64,000 nt of DNA from UBA1205 sp045534635 (GCA_045534635.1 JAZSKB010000044.1:1-64000), one strand, 5' to 3'. Shown: positions 7,992-18,158, numbered from the stretch's first letter. The notes: generated from the sequence alone by a model not told the origin. Numbers and translations are program-made.

Positions 7992-9227
7992 ATGATAGTA
8001 AGAACATTACATTGCAGTAATAATATTGAAAACTATAACCTTTGTCTTGACCATAAAATAGTAGGTTTCGGACATAGAGGACCTTTGCCTAATGATAAAA
8101 TCTATCTTCTATTGAAGAAAGACAGAAAATCATTATGTGGAGCAAGATTTGAACTAGACAGCGTTACAGACGAACGACCATGGGAAGATGCTGATAGATA
8201 TGTTCTTTGTTATTCAATCAAAAATATAGAATTTTGTAAATTTTTTGACCTTGAATTTTTATCGGATATAGGTGGAAATTATTGGACTTTAAAATATTTG
8301 CAAGGTTCTAAAAAATTCGATGAATTTGCAGCAAAACGACTTGATGAAGAATTTAATAAAAATAAATGCACCGAACGTCAATTTATAAAAATTGAGAACA
8401 AAAAGTCAAACAAAATATTAAATGAAGATATTGAAGACAATGAAATTAAGGAAGAAGAAATAGCACAAATCATTCAAGAAATTCCAGAGGCTGAAATTAA
8501 GATAATGGGAACATTCCAAACTATAAATTTTCAAAATGAAACTGACAAATTACGAGGATTAGAACCATTAGTAAATAAAAACTTTTTCAATTTATTTACA
8601 AATTATAACCCTAAACGAAGTATATTAATTGCCAAAAATAGGTTATTCAAAACACATCAATCCGATGAACTTTCGGGAATTTCAGTCATTCCCGATGCTT
8701 TGCTTATTTCATTTGATACAAAAAATAAACTTCAGATAAGTCTTATTGAATATGAATGTTATGGAGATGGTAAAGCTCGCTCTTCAGAAAAATCAAAATA
8801 TTTAAATTCTCATATCATTCCTCAATTAATGCAATTTGCGTCTTCTTTTAGTATTATTACAGATAAAACAATTCGAGACAAAACAAAAAAAGACTGGATT
8901 GCAAAAATAATTGATTATACTTCGGAAAACAAAGAACTATCTGACATGATAGATTCTTGGGTAAAAGAGATGAAACCCAATATTTCTACAAGGGCTATTA
9001 TAAGTCATTTTGAAAAAGAATTGATGGATGCATTTGAATCTAATATCCATATATTTTTAATAATAGATGAATTAAGTTATGAACAGAAAGAAACAATAAA
9101 AAATATTATAACTTCATTCAAAGTTGAAAATGGAAATTCCGTTATTTTTGATGCCTCTGTCATAAAACTTGTTCAAAAAATAAGTTTCGTGAACCAAGAT
9201 TTTGAATATGCTTTGACGACACAATAA
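7992..9227 (+). CDS. Putative EVE-like domain / PD-(D/E)XK-like nuclease protein
   Basis: 411 residues, not recognised with certainty. Residues 1-120 look like an EVE/PUA-type base-reading fold: HKIVGFGHRGPLPNDKIYLL, then alternating strands with aromatic residues (DRYVLCYSIKNIEF, GGNYWTLKYLQG). An acidic Lys/Glu-rich linker covers 125-170. The C-terminal half has an endonuclease-like strand pattern, with IPDALLIS at 233-240 and LIEYECYGDGKAR at 251-263, resembling a D...ExE/K core. EVE domains fused to nucleases are known in restriction of modified phage DNA. The following gene starts 21 bases downstream. The call rests on pattern only; a fold search would decide it. Confidence 0.45.
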   Translation: MIVRTLHCSNNIENYNLCLDHKIVGFGHRGPLPNDKIYLLLKKDRKSLCGARFELDSVTDERPWEDADRYVLCYSIKNIEFCKFFDLEFLSDIGGNYWTLKYLQGSKKFDEFAAKRLDEEFNKNKCTERQFIKIENKKSNKILNEDIEDNEIKEEEIAQIIQEIPEAEIKIMGTFQTINFQNETDKLRGLEPLVNKNFFNLFTNYNPKRSILIAKNRLFKTHQSDELSGISVIPDALLISFDTKNKLQISLIEYECYGDGKARSSEKSKYLNSHIIPQLMQFASSFSIITDKTIRDKTKKDWIAKIIDYTSENKELSDMIDSWVKEMKPNISTRAIISHFEKELMDAFESNIHIFLIIDELSYEQKETIKNIITSFKVENGNSVIFDASVIKLVQKISFVNQDFEYALTTQ

Positions 9228-9247
9228 AATACACTGAATGTGAGTTT

Positions 9248-10394
9248 ATGAAAACACCCAAAGAACATATTCCATTACCTCAAACACAAAGGGAAATAAT
9301 AAAAGAATTTTACACCCATGTACCCACAAAGGTTATACTAAATAAAACTCAAAGAAATGATTTGTGGAAAGTAGCAATCAAAAGAAGTAAAGAAATCAAT
9401 TTTACGAAACTTAAAAAAGAATGTCCTGCTTTGGAATATCAAATATTGCAAAGTTATAAAGAAGGACATAATATTCAATCGGCTGTTTTTAGTGAATGCG
9501 TTTATGCACAAACTTATGCAAATATGTTACATCTAGATATATTTGTGAATTATTTGGAAAACAAAGATTTTATTCCTACTCCTATTATTAACTTATTACA
9601 TTCATTTAATTTATTCCCCCCTTATGCTTATTCAACAATAGATAAACAACACATGCTATTTCCTGCAGGAGTAAAAAAAGGTCATACAAATATTTTATTA
9701 GGCATAAAAGATTTTGAAATTTACACTATTGAATTTAAAGAACCTGGAGCCAAAACAAGTGAACCAGATTTGCCAAAATATAAAGAGAATGGTAAATTGA
9801 TTGTTACAGCGGATTTTCTTAAACGGTATCCGCAATTCAAAGAAATGTTGGAAGAACAGAAAGAATTGAATTTTTTTAAGGTAATGGGTAGTAATGTACA
9901 CAATTTTAGTGTAAATAGTATTGATAGTGCTGTTTCAAACAATTATACCAATCCTGCTAAAAAAATATGCAGATGTTATTTGTACAGAAGACACAGATGG
10001 CTATTTGGTTATGTTACCAGCAAACCAAGTAACACAATGGGCAGAAATCGAAGGCGAAATTAGACCAGCAGGAAGAAATCATTATCCAGTATGGACACCT
10101 AAAGCATTACTTAGATTTTTAAAAGAAAAAGGAGCAATTATTAACAAAACAATGGTTTCTATAGAAAAGGTCAAATTAGATTTACGCAAAGCACGTGGCG
10201 GAGCAGGAAAAATTTCGGGTTACAAAATAAATCCATTGTTCTTTGTTTATGCAGAAAATTGTAAAAAACAAGGAACTAAAATAACTTTTGATATTTCCAA
10301 AGTGCGACAACTTAACCCAACAATTGCCGCTAAAATGTTTTTCAAAAAATTAAAGTATTCAAAAATAAAAAACTTTTACAAGACGCAGTTATAA
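9248..10394 (+). pseudogene. Frameshifted gene of unknown function, possible nuclease
   Basis: Two frames form one protein of about 381 residues. The first frame (9248-10063) is protein-like up to NYTNPAKK. The second continues sensibly as YADVICTEDTDGYLVMLPANQVTQW to 10394. The break is at a run of seven A (9959-9965); removing one A restores one continuous reading. A strand pair with YTIEFKEPGAKTSEPD around residues 158-173 has an ExK-like core that would suit a nuclease, but I do not recognise the family. It follows the EVE-like gene closely and is probably the same operon. The defect may be a true mutation, a sequencing error in the A run, or transcriptional slippage. Confidence 0.5.
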
Positions 10395-10438
10395 CTCAAC
10401 AATATCGAAAGAAAACCCTAATAATTTTCCTTTTTTGG

Positions 10439-10478
10439 TTTTAAGTAAAGTGAATTTTTTACTTAAAAAGTTGTTTTT
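10439..10478 (+). terminator. Terminator of the accessory locus
   Basis: An 11-bp stem (TTTTAAGTAAA / TTTACTTAAAA) with an 8-base loop, followed by AAGTTG and a run of T. Confidence 0.6.
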
Positions 10479-10534
10479 TTATAATTTTGCTTGTTTTATC
10501 TATACTTTTTTATGTATATTTGAAAAAAAAATTG

Positions 10535-10542
10535 TATCTTTG
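10535..10542 (+). promoter_or_regulatory. -7 box for the glycogen synthase operon
   Basis: TATCTTTG followed by CATAATT, 32 bases before ATG 10575. Confidence 0.65.
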
Positions 10543-10574
10543 CATAATTTATAACTGCAAAAAAAGAATAATTT

Positions 10575-11378
10575 ATGACGATAGAAAGGATTTTATTTGT
10601 AAATCAAGAGATTACGCCATATTTAGAAGCTTCGTATATGTCTATTATAGGAAGATATTTGCCACAAAGTATTCAAGAGAAAGGAATAGAAATACGAACC
10701 TTTATGCCACGTTATGGTTTGATTAACGAAAGAAGAAATCAATTGCATGAAGTTATTCGGTTATCTGGACAAAATATCGTGATAAATGATAATGACCATC
10801 ATTTAGTGATAAAAGTTGCATCTATTCAATCAATTAGAATGCAAACATATTTTGTTGATAGTGAAGAATATTTTCTAAGAAAATTCTTGTTGTGTGATAA
10901 GAGTAATAAACCATTCTCTGATAATGATGAAAGAGCAATATTTTATGCAAAAGGAGTTGTAGAAACAGTGAAAAATTTGGGTTGGAGTCCAAATATTATT
11001 CATTGTCATGGTTGGATTTCGTGTTTAGTTCCTCTTTTTGTAAAAGTATTGTATAAAGATAATCCATTGTTTTCAAATGCAAAAGTGGTTTATTCTATTT
11101 ACGATGAAAATTATGATAAAAAATTGAATCGTTCATTTGCAACCAAATTGAAAGATTGTGGTGTTCCAATGAAAGATGTTGTAAATTATAAAGGAGCAGA
11201 TTATGCTCATTCTCACAAAATGGCAATGGAATATTCTGATGCAATAGTAATATCACATCCAGATGTTGATAATACTTATAGAGAATATATTGAAAAATTA
11301 GGAAAACCTTATTTTGAACATAAGCAAGAACAATATGCTGATGATTATTTGGCATTGTACAATAGTATTATGAAATAG
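10575..11378 (+). CDS. Glycogen/starch synthase N-terminal-domain protein
   Basis: 267 residues, about half the length of a full GT5 glycogen synthase. It matches the N-terminal Rossmann domain only: ILFVNQEITPYLEASYMSII at the start, the MPRYGLINERRNQLHEVIRL loop, and NIIHCHGWISCLVP near residue 140, a strand with the conserved His-Gly-Trp. The C-terminal nucleotide-sugar domain is absent. This short stand-alone form is common in Bacteroidota, upstream of a DUF4270 gene and glmS exactly as here. Whether it is catalytic alone is unclear. Confidence 0.85.
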   Translation: MTIERILFVNQEITPYLEASYMSIIGRYLPQSIQEKGIEIRTFMPRYGLINERRNQLHEVIRLSGQNIVINDNDHHLVIKVASIQSIRMQTYFVDSEEYFLRKFLLCDKSNKPFSDNDERAIFYAKGVVETVKNLGWSPNIIHCHGWISCLVPLFVKVLYKDNPLFSNAKVVYSIYDENYDKKLNRSFATKLKDCGVPMKDVVNYKGADYAHSHKMAMEYSDAIVISHPDVDNTYREYIEKLGKPYFEHKQEQYADDYLALYNSIMK

Positions 11379-11401
11379 TTTAATTTTAAAATAAATTTAT
11401 T

Positions 11402-12733
11402 TTGAGAAAAAATACATTCATTGGATTTTATCTTGTAATTGTTTGTTTATTAGCAATTTCATGTAAAAAGGAAATTGGGACAATAGGTTGGAATGTTCAA
11501 CCAAATGATGAATTGTTGAATACAACATTTTTTGATACGGCAACATTAGAAGCCTATTCTACATTACATAACGATAGTATTGCAACAAATGCAGTGATGT
11601 ACAATATGTTAGGTTATATCAACGACCCGATATTTGGTTTGACCCAAGCTGGATTTTATGCACAAGGTCGTTTACAATCATTTAATGCTAACTTTGGAGA
11701 AGGAGCAGAAGCCGATTCTTTAATATTGTCTTTAGCATATACATTGCCGTATGGTGATACTTTAAATCCATTTCAAATACGTGTATATGAATTAAATGAA
11801 GATTTAGTTTATGGTCAAACATATTATGCGAATACCCAATTGAAATACAATAGTGAAGATTTGATTGATGGAAATGGTTGGATTTATCCTACGCCATCAG
11901 TTCGTAATGATACATCATCTTCATTTCCAGTGTTGCATATTCCATTAAAAAAATCGTTTGCAAATAATAAATTTATTTCCAAATCTGGTGGTGTTGAATA
12001 CCAATCAATGTCGTCTTTTTTGAATTATTTTAAAGGTTTGTATGTTGTTGCTGAGGCTAAACAAAATGATGGAAGCATTGTTTCTATCAATTTGACCAAT
12101 AATAGTTCTTCTTTAACAATGTATTATCATAACAATGAAAGTACAAACAAACAATTTAGACTTGTTTTTTCAGATTCATCGGTAAGAGTAGGATATATCA
12201 ATCATAACGATTATAAAGAAGCAGAAACGGCATTGCAAGAACAATTGCAAGGAAATTATACATCAGTAAATGAAAAATTGTATCTGCAGACAGGAATTGG
12301 TATCAAAACATTAATTTCATTTCCATATTTGAAACAACAATTTGAAGGAAAAAAAATTATAGTTCATCGAGCAGAATTAGTCGTAACTCGTTGTGATGAA
12401 TCTGATACCACAAAACATAAATTTCCAACATCGTTGTTTATAAATTATTATGATACATCAAAAGGTTATTTGGTAACAGTTCCTGATTATTCAATCGGAG
12501 CAAATTATTTCGATGGAAAATACAATAAATCCAAAGGTGAATATAGAATTAGAATAACAAAACATTTACAGTATTTAATAGATGGAACAAGTTCTGCTAA
12601 TGCTATCAATTTGATAATAGGAGCAGCGGCAACAAATATGAGTAGAACAACTTTTTATGGTTTAAATCCATCATTAAACCCTGAAAAACGTTTGCGTTTG
12701 GAAATGTATTATTCTGAAATTCAAAATTATTAA
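11402..12733 (+). CDS. DUF4270 family lipoprotein
   Basis: 443 residues. The N-terminus is a lipoprotein signal with a hydrophobic core and the lipobox LAISC, followed by KKEIGTIGWNVQP, typical of DUF4270 proteins. The rest is beta-rich and probably periplasmic or outer-membrane-facing. The function of the family is unknown. The start codon is TTG at 11402, since no ATG precedes the signal sequence. It lies 23 bases after the glycogen synthase-like gene and 5 bases before glmS, the conserved Bacteroidota order, so the three are probably one transcript. Confidence 0.85.
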   Translation: MRKNTFIGFYLVIVCLLAISCKKEIGTIGWNVQPNDELLNTTFFDTATLEAYSTLHNDSIATNAVMYNMLGYINDPIFGLTQAGFYAQGRLQSFNANFGEGAEADSLILSLAYTLPYGDTLNPFQIRVYELNEDLVYGQTYYANTQLKYNSEDLIDGNGWIYPTPSVRNDTSSSFPVLHIPLKKSFANNKFISKSGGVEYQSMSSFLNYFKGLYVVAEAKQNDGSIVSINLTNNSSSLTMYYHNNESTNKQFRLVFSDSSVRVGYINHNDYKEAETALQEQLQGNYTSVNEKLYLQTGIGIKTLISFPYLKQQFEGKKIIVHRAELVVTRCDESDTTKHKFPTSLFINYYDTSKGYLVTVPDYSIGANYFDGKYNKSKGEYRIRITKHLQYLIDGTSSANAINLIIGAAATNMSRTTFYGLNPSLNPEKRLRLEMYYSEIQNY

Positions 12734-12738
12734 GCAAA

Positions 12739-14580
12739 ATGTGTGGTATAGTTGGCTATATAGGAAACAGAAATGCATATCCGATATTGTTGAAAGGATT
12801 GTATCGAATGGAATATCGTGGTTATGATAGTGCAGGTGTTGCTTTGATACAAAATGACAATATTGGCGTATATAAATGTCGAGGAAAAGTTAGTGATTTA
12901 GAAGTATTTTGTCAAAAAAAAGATACCACAGGACAATGTGGAATTGCACATACGCGTTGGGCAACACATGGAGAACCAAGTGACCAAAATGCACATCCTC
13001 ACTTTTCTTCAGATGGTCGTATTGTGTTGATACATAATGGAATAATAGAAAATCATCGTCCGCTTCGTGATACTTTAGAAAAAGCAGGTTACAAATTCAA
13101 TAGCGAAACAGATACTGAAGTATTGATACACTTGATAGAGGATATAAACAAAAATGCTAATGTTGATTTAACAGAGTCTGTTCGTTTAGCATTAGGTCAA
13201 GTTGTAGGGACGTATGCAATTATCGTTATTTCTTTAGATGACCCAAACATATTGATAGTAGCACGCAAAGGAAGTCCTGTTATTATAGGTTTTGGAAAAG
13301 ATGAATATTTTGTTGCTTCAGATGCTTCTGCATTGATAGAATATACCAAAAGAGTGGTATATTTAAATGATGAAGAAATAGCAGTGTTGACCCCCGGTAA
13401 TGATTTATCGGTAAAAACAATAAAAAATGAAACAGTACCACACTATATCCAACAATTACAAATGGATTTAGATGAATTGGAAAAAGGTGGTTATGAGCAT
13501 TTTATGCTTAAGGAGATATTTGAACAACCACGTTCTATTGCAGATAGTATGCGTGGACGTTTGAATATGCAAAAAGAAGTTGTTTCTTTGGGAGGTATCG
13601 TAGAGTACGAAGACCAACTTTTAAAAGCACGTAGAATAATAATTGTAGCCTGTGGAACTTCGTATTATGCAGGATTGGTAGGAGAGCATCTTTTTGAGGA
13701 TTTGATACGTATTCCAGTTGAAGTAGAATATGCATCAGAGTTTAGGTATAGAAATCCAATAATATACGAAGATGATGTTGTAATTGCTATTTCACAATCA
13801 GGAGAAACAGCAGATACGTTGGCAGCAATAGAATTGGCAAAGAAAAAAGGTGCTGTAGTATTAGGAGTTTGCAATGTTGTAGGTTCATCAATTGCAAGAA
13901 TAACCGATGCAGGTTCTTATACTCATGCAGGACCAGAAATTGGAGTTGCTTCAACAAAAGCATTTACAGCACAAGTCGCAGTATTGGCTTTAATGGCATT
14001 GTGTTTAGCAAATAGAAAAGGAAAAATTCTTAAAAAACGTTATATCGAAATGATAACAGCCTTGGAAGCCATTCCAGAAAAAGTGCAAGAAATATTAAAA
14101 TCGGCAGACTTAGTGAAAGATATTGCGAATTATATGAAAGATTTTCGCAATGCATTATATTTAGGTAGAAATTACAATTATCCTGTAGCCTTAGAAGGGG
14201 CTTTGAAACTTAAAGAAATATCGTATATTCATGCAGAAGGTTATCCTGCTGCGGAAATGAAACATGGTCCCATTGCCTTGATTGATGAAAATATGCCAGT
14301 TGTTGTTATAGCAACAAATAAAGGAATGTATGAAAAAGTTGTAAGTAATATACAAGAAGTAAAAGCACGTAAAGGTAAAATTATTTCCATTGTTACCCAA
14401 GGTGACGAAGAAGTGAAAAATTTATCCGATTTTGTTATTGAAATACCAGAAACAGAAGAAATGTTTGTGCCTATTTTAGCAAGTATTCCATTGCAACTTT
14501 TGGCATATTATGTTGCAGTAATGTGCGGTTGTGACGTTGATAGACCACGAAATTTGGCAAAATCGGTAACAGTTGAATAA
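12739..14580 (+). CDS. glmS: Glutamine-fructose-6-phosphate aminotransferase (isomerizing)
   Basis: 613 residues. It makes glucosamine-6-phosphate from fructose-6-phosphate and glutamine, the first step to peptidoglycan and LPS amino sugars. Met1 is followed by the nucleophile Cys2 (MCGIVGYIG). The glutaminase domain shows GIAHTRWATHGEPSDQNAHP near residue 75. Two SIS domains follow, with CGTSYYAG near 303, SQSGETADT near 350, and the C-terminal DRPRNLAKSVTVE, which is the conserved tail. No glmS ribozyme-like structure is expected, since the gene begins 5 bases after DUF4270. Confidence 0.97.
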   Translation: MCGIVGYIGNRNAYPILLKGLYRMEYRGYDSAGVALIQNDNIGVYKCRGKVSDLEVFCQKKDTTGQCGIAHTRWATHGEPSDQNAHPHFSSDGRIVLIHNGIIENHRPLRDTLEKAGYKFNSETDTEVLIHLIEDINKNANVDLTESVRLALGQVVGTYAIIVISLDDPNILIVARKGSPVIIGFGKDEYFVASDASALIEYTKRVVYLNDEEIAVLTPGNDLSVKTIKNETVPHYIQQLQMDLDELEKGGYEHFMLKEIFEQPRSIADSMRGRLNMQKEVVSLGGIVEYEDQLLKARRIIIVACGTSYYAGLVGEHLFEDLIRIPVEVEYASEFRYRNPIIYEDDVVIAISQSGETADTLAAIELAKKKGAVVLGVCNVVGSSIARITDAGSYTHAGPEIGVASTKAFTAQVAVLALMALCLANRKGKILKKRYIEMITALEAIPEKVQEILKSADLVKDIANYMKDFRNALYLGRNYNYPVALEGALKLKEISYIHAEGYPAAEMKHGPIALIDENMPVVVIATNKGMYEKVVSNIQEVKARKGKIISIVTQGDEEVKNLSDFVIEIPETEEMFVPILASIPLQLLAYYVAVMCGCDVDRPRNLAKSVTVE

Positions 14581-14618
14581 TTTAAATGTTAATAATCAGT
14601 ATAAAAAATGTATAATAT

Positions 14619-15314
14619 ATGAAAAAGCAAGATTTTATTGTAATAATTTTAGTAATTTTATTTTTTGTTCCATTCTTTGTTTTTGATAATGTATATCAAT
14701 GGTATTTATCTGCTAATCAATCAAATCCATATTTAATGGCATTTGCTAAATTTGCAATATTATCAACATTTGGTGAAATGGTGGCAATGCGAATTAAAAC
14801 AGGAAATTATTATAATTCTTCTTTTGGGTTACTTCCGAAAATGTTGGTGTGGGGAATTTTAGGAATGTGGATTGCTTTTTCAATGAAAGTATTTTCAATA
14901 GGTGTTCCTTCAGTAGTAGATAAAATTATTGGAGGCTCTTCGGATTTAATAGTTGCAATGCAAAATCCATTTTCACCTACAAAATTATTGGGTGCATTTT
15001 GTATAAGTCTAATAATGAATACAAGTTTTGCACCTGTATTTATGACTTTACATAAGGTAACAGATACTCATATTGCAAAATATAATGGAAAAATAGTTTG
15101 TTTAACCAAACCTATACAAGCCACAGAAATATTGTCATCTATTGATTGGAAAGTTCAATGGAGATTTGTTTTCAAAAAAACTATTCCATTTTTCTGGATA
15201 CCAGCACATACTATAACATTTATTCTTCCAGCAGAATTTCAAGTACTTTTTGCGGCATTGTTGGGTATTGCATTAGGATTGATTTTGGCTTTTGCCGCAA
15301 TGAAAAAATCATAA
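14619..15314 (+). CDS. Integral membrane protein, weakly Mpv17-like
   Basis: 231 residues with about five hydrophobic segments (residues 6-25, 70-95, 120-140, 182-200, 205-225). The C-terminal stretch with WRFVFKKTIPFFWIPAHT and ILPAEFQVLFAALLG is reminiscent of the Mpv17/PMP22 signature, but I am not sure of the family. It is followed 6 bases later by a lipoprotein gene and then an ABC exporter, so it may belong to a short envelope-related operon. Substrate and role are unknown. Confidence 0.7.
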   Translation: MKKQDFIVIILVILFFVPFFVFDNVYQWYLSANQSNPYLMAFAKFAILSTFGEMVAMRIKTGNYYNSSFGLLPKMLVWGILGMWIAFSMKVFSIGVPSVVDKIIGGSSDLIVAMQNPFSPTKLLGAFCISLIMNTSFAPVFMTLHKVTDTHIAKYNGKIVCLTKPIQATEILSSIDWKVQWRFVFKKTIPFFWIPAHTITFILPAEFQVLFAALLGIALGLILAFAAMKKS

Positions 15315-15320
15315 TTCTTT

Positions 15321-16208
15321 ATGAAATTTTCTTATATATCGGTATTATTATTTTGTACAATTACTTTTTTTTCTTGTCACTTTGCTAATCAGGAAGATTA
15401 TTTAGATGACCCTATTGAAATCTATTCAATTATCAAAGAAGACACAATTACTGGTATTGATGTTGTTACCGATGGCAATAATCCTATGGGAATACGTAGT
15501 TGGATTGCTCAATACGAAATTCCAGAATCTTCTTTTGAATCAAAAAGAAATACACTTTATCAAATTTTAGATTCATTAATGTTGTTAAAATATTCTGAAA
15601 ATGAGGATATTTATGGTAGAGTAGATTCTCTTAATTATATGGCAATACATTATATGGAAAATTTGCTGAAAGACAAAAAAAGCATGTATAGTCCATTAAA
15701 ACATCGTTTATTGACTGTTGTAACCTCTCCAGATAAGGTGTTAAGAATTTATTCTTGGAATGAAAATAATGGAACAAAATTTAATACATATTTGAATGTA
15801 TATCAATATTTAACGAAAGATAAAATCTTATTGTCCGCATTTGAAACAGAATCTTATGCCAATAAAACAGATTTTATGTCAGGTTTGCCCAAAAATATTT
15901 ATAAATTATATTCTAAAACAGAAAATGATTATTATTTGCTCAATATGGAAGGGGATATTAGTGGAGATGAGCATTTTAAAGGTTCAACTATTTTGATGAT
16001 TACCGCTGATAGTTTGATTTTTAATTACAATGGTTTCTATCCGAATGAGAGATATTTAAGTATGACTTATTCAGAAAGAGAAAAAATAAATACATCGTAT
16101 AATTATAAAAATGGTGCTTTGACATATACAATTAAAACTATAGATGGTGAATCCGATACGATACAATATATCTTTAATGGTTTACAATTTGAGTTGAAAC
16201 AAGATTAA
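15321..16208 (+). CDS. Putative lipoprotein of unknown function
   Basis: 295 residues. The N-terminus has a hydrophobic stretch and the lipobox TFFSC at residues 15-19, so it is probably lipid-anchored. The mature part is mixed alpha/beta and I recognise no domain. Its stop codon overlaps the start of the ABC exporter gene (TAATG at 16206-16210), which implies translational coupling with the exporter. Confidence 0.75.
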   Translation: MKFSYISVLLFCTITFFSCHFANQEDYLDDPIEIYSIIKEDTITGIDVVTDGNNPMGIRSWIAQYEIPESSFESKRNTLYQILDSLMLLKYSENEDIYGRVDSLNYMAIHYMENLLKDKKSMYSPLKHRLLTVVTSPDKVLRIYSWNENNGTKFNTYLNVYQYLTKDKILLSAFETESYANKTDFMSGLPKNIYKLYSKTENDYYLLNMEGDISGDEHFKGSTILMITADSLIFNYNGFYPNERYLSMTYSEREKINTSYNYKNGALTYTIKTIDGESDTIQYIFNGLQFELKQD

Positions 16209-18025
16209 TGAAAGATTTAAAAAAAATATTACTTCTATTATCTCCTCATACTATAAAACTTGGTATAGTAGTATTGTTTGATTTTATATCAACAATATTT
16301 TCCTTGTTATCAATTACAACATTGGCACCGTTTTTGTCATTGTTATTTAGTCAATTAGACCAAACATTGGAGAGACCTGCTTTAAGTTTTTCTTCAGATG
16401 CCCTTTTTGCGTATGCTAAATATATTCTTACTTGTATTATTGTAGAAAGGGGAGTTATGCAGGCATTGTTAATGTTGTTACTTACAGTTTTTTTGTTTTT
16501 CTTTTTAAGTAAATTCTTTGAATATGTAGCGATGTGGTTGTTGGCTCCGATAAGAACTTCTATTGTGCGAACTTTTCGTAATCAAGCATATAAAAAAATA
16601 CTTGAATTTCCTATAGCCTATTTTTCAAAACATAAAAAGGGAAATATTATATCGTTGGTAATCAATGATGTTCAGGAAATAGATACATCTATTTTAGAAT
16701 CTTTGAAATCTTTGTTGAAATATCCTTTGATGATTGTTTTTTATTTATTGTTTTTGTTTTTTGTAAATTATCAATTAAGTATTTTTGTATTGATATTACT
16801 TCCAATTTCAGGCTTGATAATTAATAGAATACAAAGAAAACTAAAACGAAAATCATTTGAAGCCAAGGAATATCAAGCCAAAATGACAGGCACATTAGAA
16901 GAAAGTATTTATGCTTTACGGGTAATTAAAGCGTTTAATGCTATAGAATATATGAAAGTATTGTTTGCCAAAATAAATCACTCATACAATAAATTACTAA
17001 TTAAAATTATTCGTAGTAGGGATTTATCTTCACCTATTGGAGAATTTTTGGGGACTTTGATAGTGATTTTTATATTGTTTTATGGTTCCGCAATGGTGAT
17101 GGATGTAAGTAACAGCTTTACGGTAGAAATTTTTGTGACTTATATAGCATTGTTTATTCAAATTATAAATCCTGTGAAATCTACGGCAGAGGCTATGACC
17201 AATTTGAAAAAAGGAGCTGCTTCAATAGATAGATTAGAGTTATTGCTTAATTGTCAAGATAAAATAGAAGAACATGTCGTTCCAATAAATAAATCAGATT
17301 TTGAAGATAAATTAGTGTTGGAAAATGTAACTTTTTCGTATGATGATAAAAAAGTGTTAGACAATTTTAATATGTCAATACAGAAAGGAAGAAAAATTGC
17401 AATATGTGGAATGTCTGGAGCAGGTAAAACAACGTTGATAGATTTGATTTTACGTTTTTACGATATAGACCAAGGTGAAATTTTAATAGATGGTATTGAT
17501 ATTAAAATGATGAAAATTAGTGATTTATTGTCTCTTTTTGGAATAGTTTCCCAAGAAAGTATATTGTTTAATGATACCATATATAATAATATTACATTGG
17601 GACAATCAACTGCTTATGAAGATGTAGTGCGAGTAGCAAAAATAGCTAATGTTTACGATTTTGTTGTTAATTTGGAAGAAGGATTTCAAACAAATATAGG
17701 CGATAGAGGAAACAAACTTTCGGGAGGACAAAAACAACGCATTAGTATTGCAAGAGCATTGTTGAAAAATTCGCCAATACTTATTCTTGATGAAGCAACA
17801 TCGGCTTTAGATGTTCAATTGGAACAATCTGTTCAAGAGGCTATTGATAATATAGCCAAAGATAAAACTTGTATAATAATAGCACATCGTTTGTCAACAA
17901 TTGTCAATGCAGATGAAATTTTTGTGTTAGATAGAGGAAAGATTGTTGAACATGGTAAACACCAAGAATTGATACTAAAAAATGGATTGTATCGTCAAAT
18001 GGTTGATATGCAATCGTTTACATAA
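16208..18025 (+). CDS. ABC exporter, MsbA/MdlB-like (fused membrane and ATPase domains)
   Basis: 605 residues, the standard length of a half-transporter. Six membrane helices occupy roughly residues 1-320. The ATPase domain has Walker A GMSGAGKTT near 401, the Q-loop VSQES near 445, the signature LSGGQKQRISIARAL near 502 and Walker B ILILDEATSALD near 523. It would act as a homodimer, flipping a lipid, glycolipid or peptide across the inner membrane. The substrate is not evident. It begins in a TAATG overlap with the preceding lipoprotein gene. Confidence 0.93.
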   Translation: MKDLKKILLLLSPHTIKLGIVVLFDFISTIFSLLSITTLAPFLSLLFSQLDQTLERPALSFSSDALFAYAKYILTCIIVERGVMQALLMLLLTVFLFFFLSKFFEYVAMWLLAPIRTSIVRTFRNQAYKKILEFPIAYFSKHKKGNIISLVINDVQEIDTSILESLKSLLKYPLMIVFYLLFLFFVNYQLSIFVLILLPISGLIINRIQRKLKRKSFEAKEYQAKMTGTLEESIYALRVIKAFNAIEYMKVLFAKINHSYNKLLIKIIRSRDLSSPIGEFLGTLIVIFILFYGSAMVMDVSNSFTVEIFVTYIALFIQIINPVKSTAEAMTNLKKGAASIDRLELLLNCQDKIEEHVVPINKSDFEDKLVLENVTFSYDDKKVLDNFNMSIQKGRKIAICGMSGAGKTTLIDLILRFYDIDQGEILIDGIDIKMMKISDLLSLFGIVSQESILFNDTIYNNITLGQSTAYEDVVRVAKIANVYDFVVNLEEGFQTNIGDRGNKLSGGQKQRISIARALLKNSPILILDEATSALDVQLEQSVQEAIDNIAKDKTCIIIAHRLSTIVNADEIFVLDRGKIVEHGKHQELILKNGLYRQMVDMQSFT

Positions 18026-18150
18026 TAATAATAATAGAAAAAATAAAAATCATATTCTTTTTATTTATTTGAAAACAAGAAACTTATTTATAAAAAAAAA
18101 TCTGTGGAATATTTTTTGTATAAATTTGTTAAATTTTGCATTTTTTTTTG

Positions 18151-18158
18151 TATCTTTG
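18151..18158 (+). promoter_or_regulatory. -7 box for butyrate kinase
   Basis: TATCTTTG followed by CCAAAAAT. A TTTG at 18125-18128 is suitably placed as a -33 element. Confidence 0.7.

Noticed and set aside
9959..9965. Classical programmed -1 ribosomal frameshift in the A7 run
   Set aside because: The second frame is reached by skipping one base (+1), not by slipping back, so a -1 slippery heptamer does not explain it. Mutation, error or transcriptional slippage remain.
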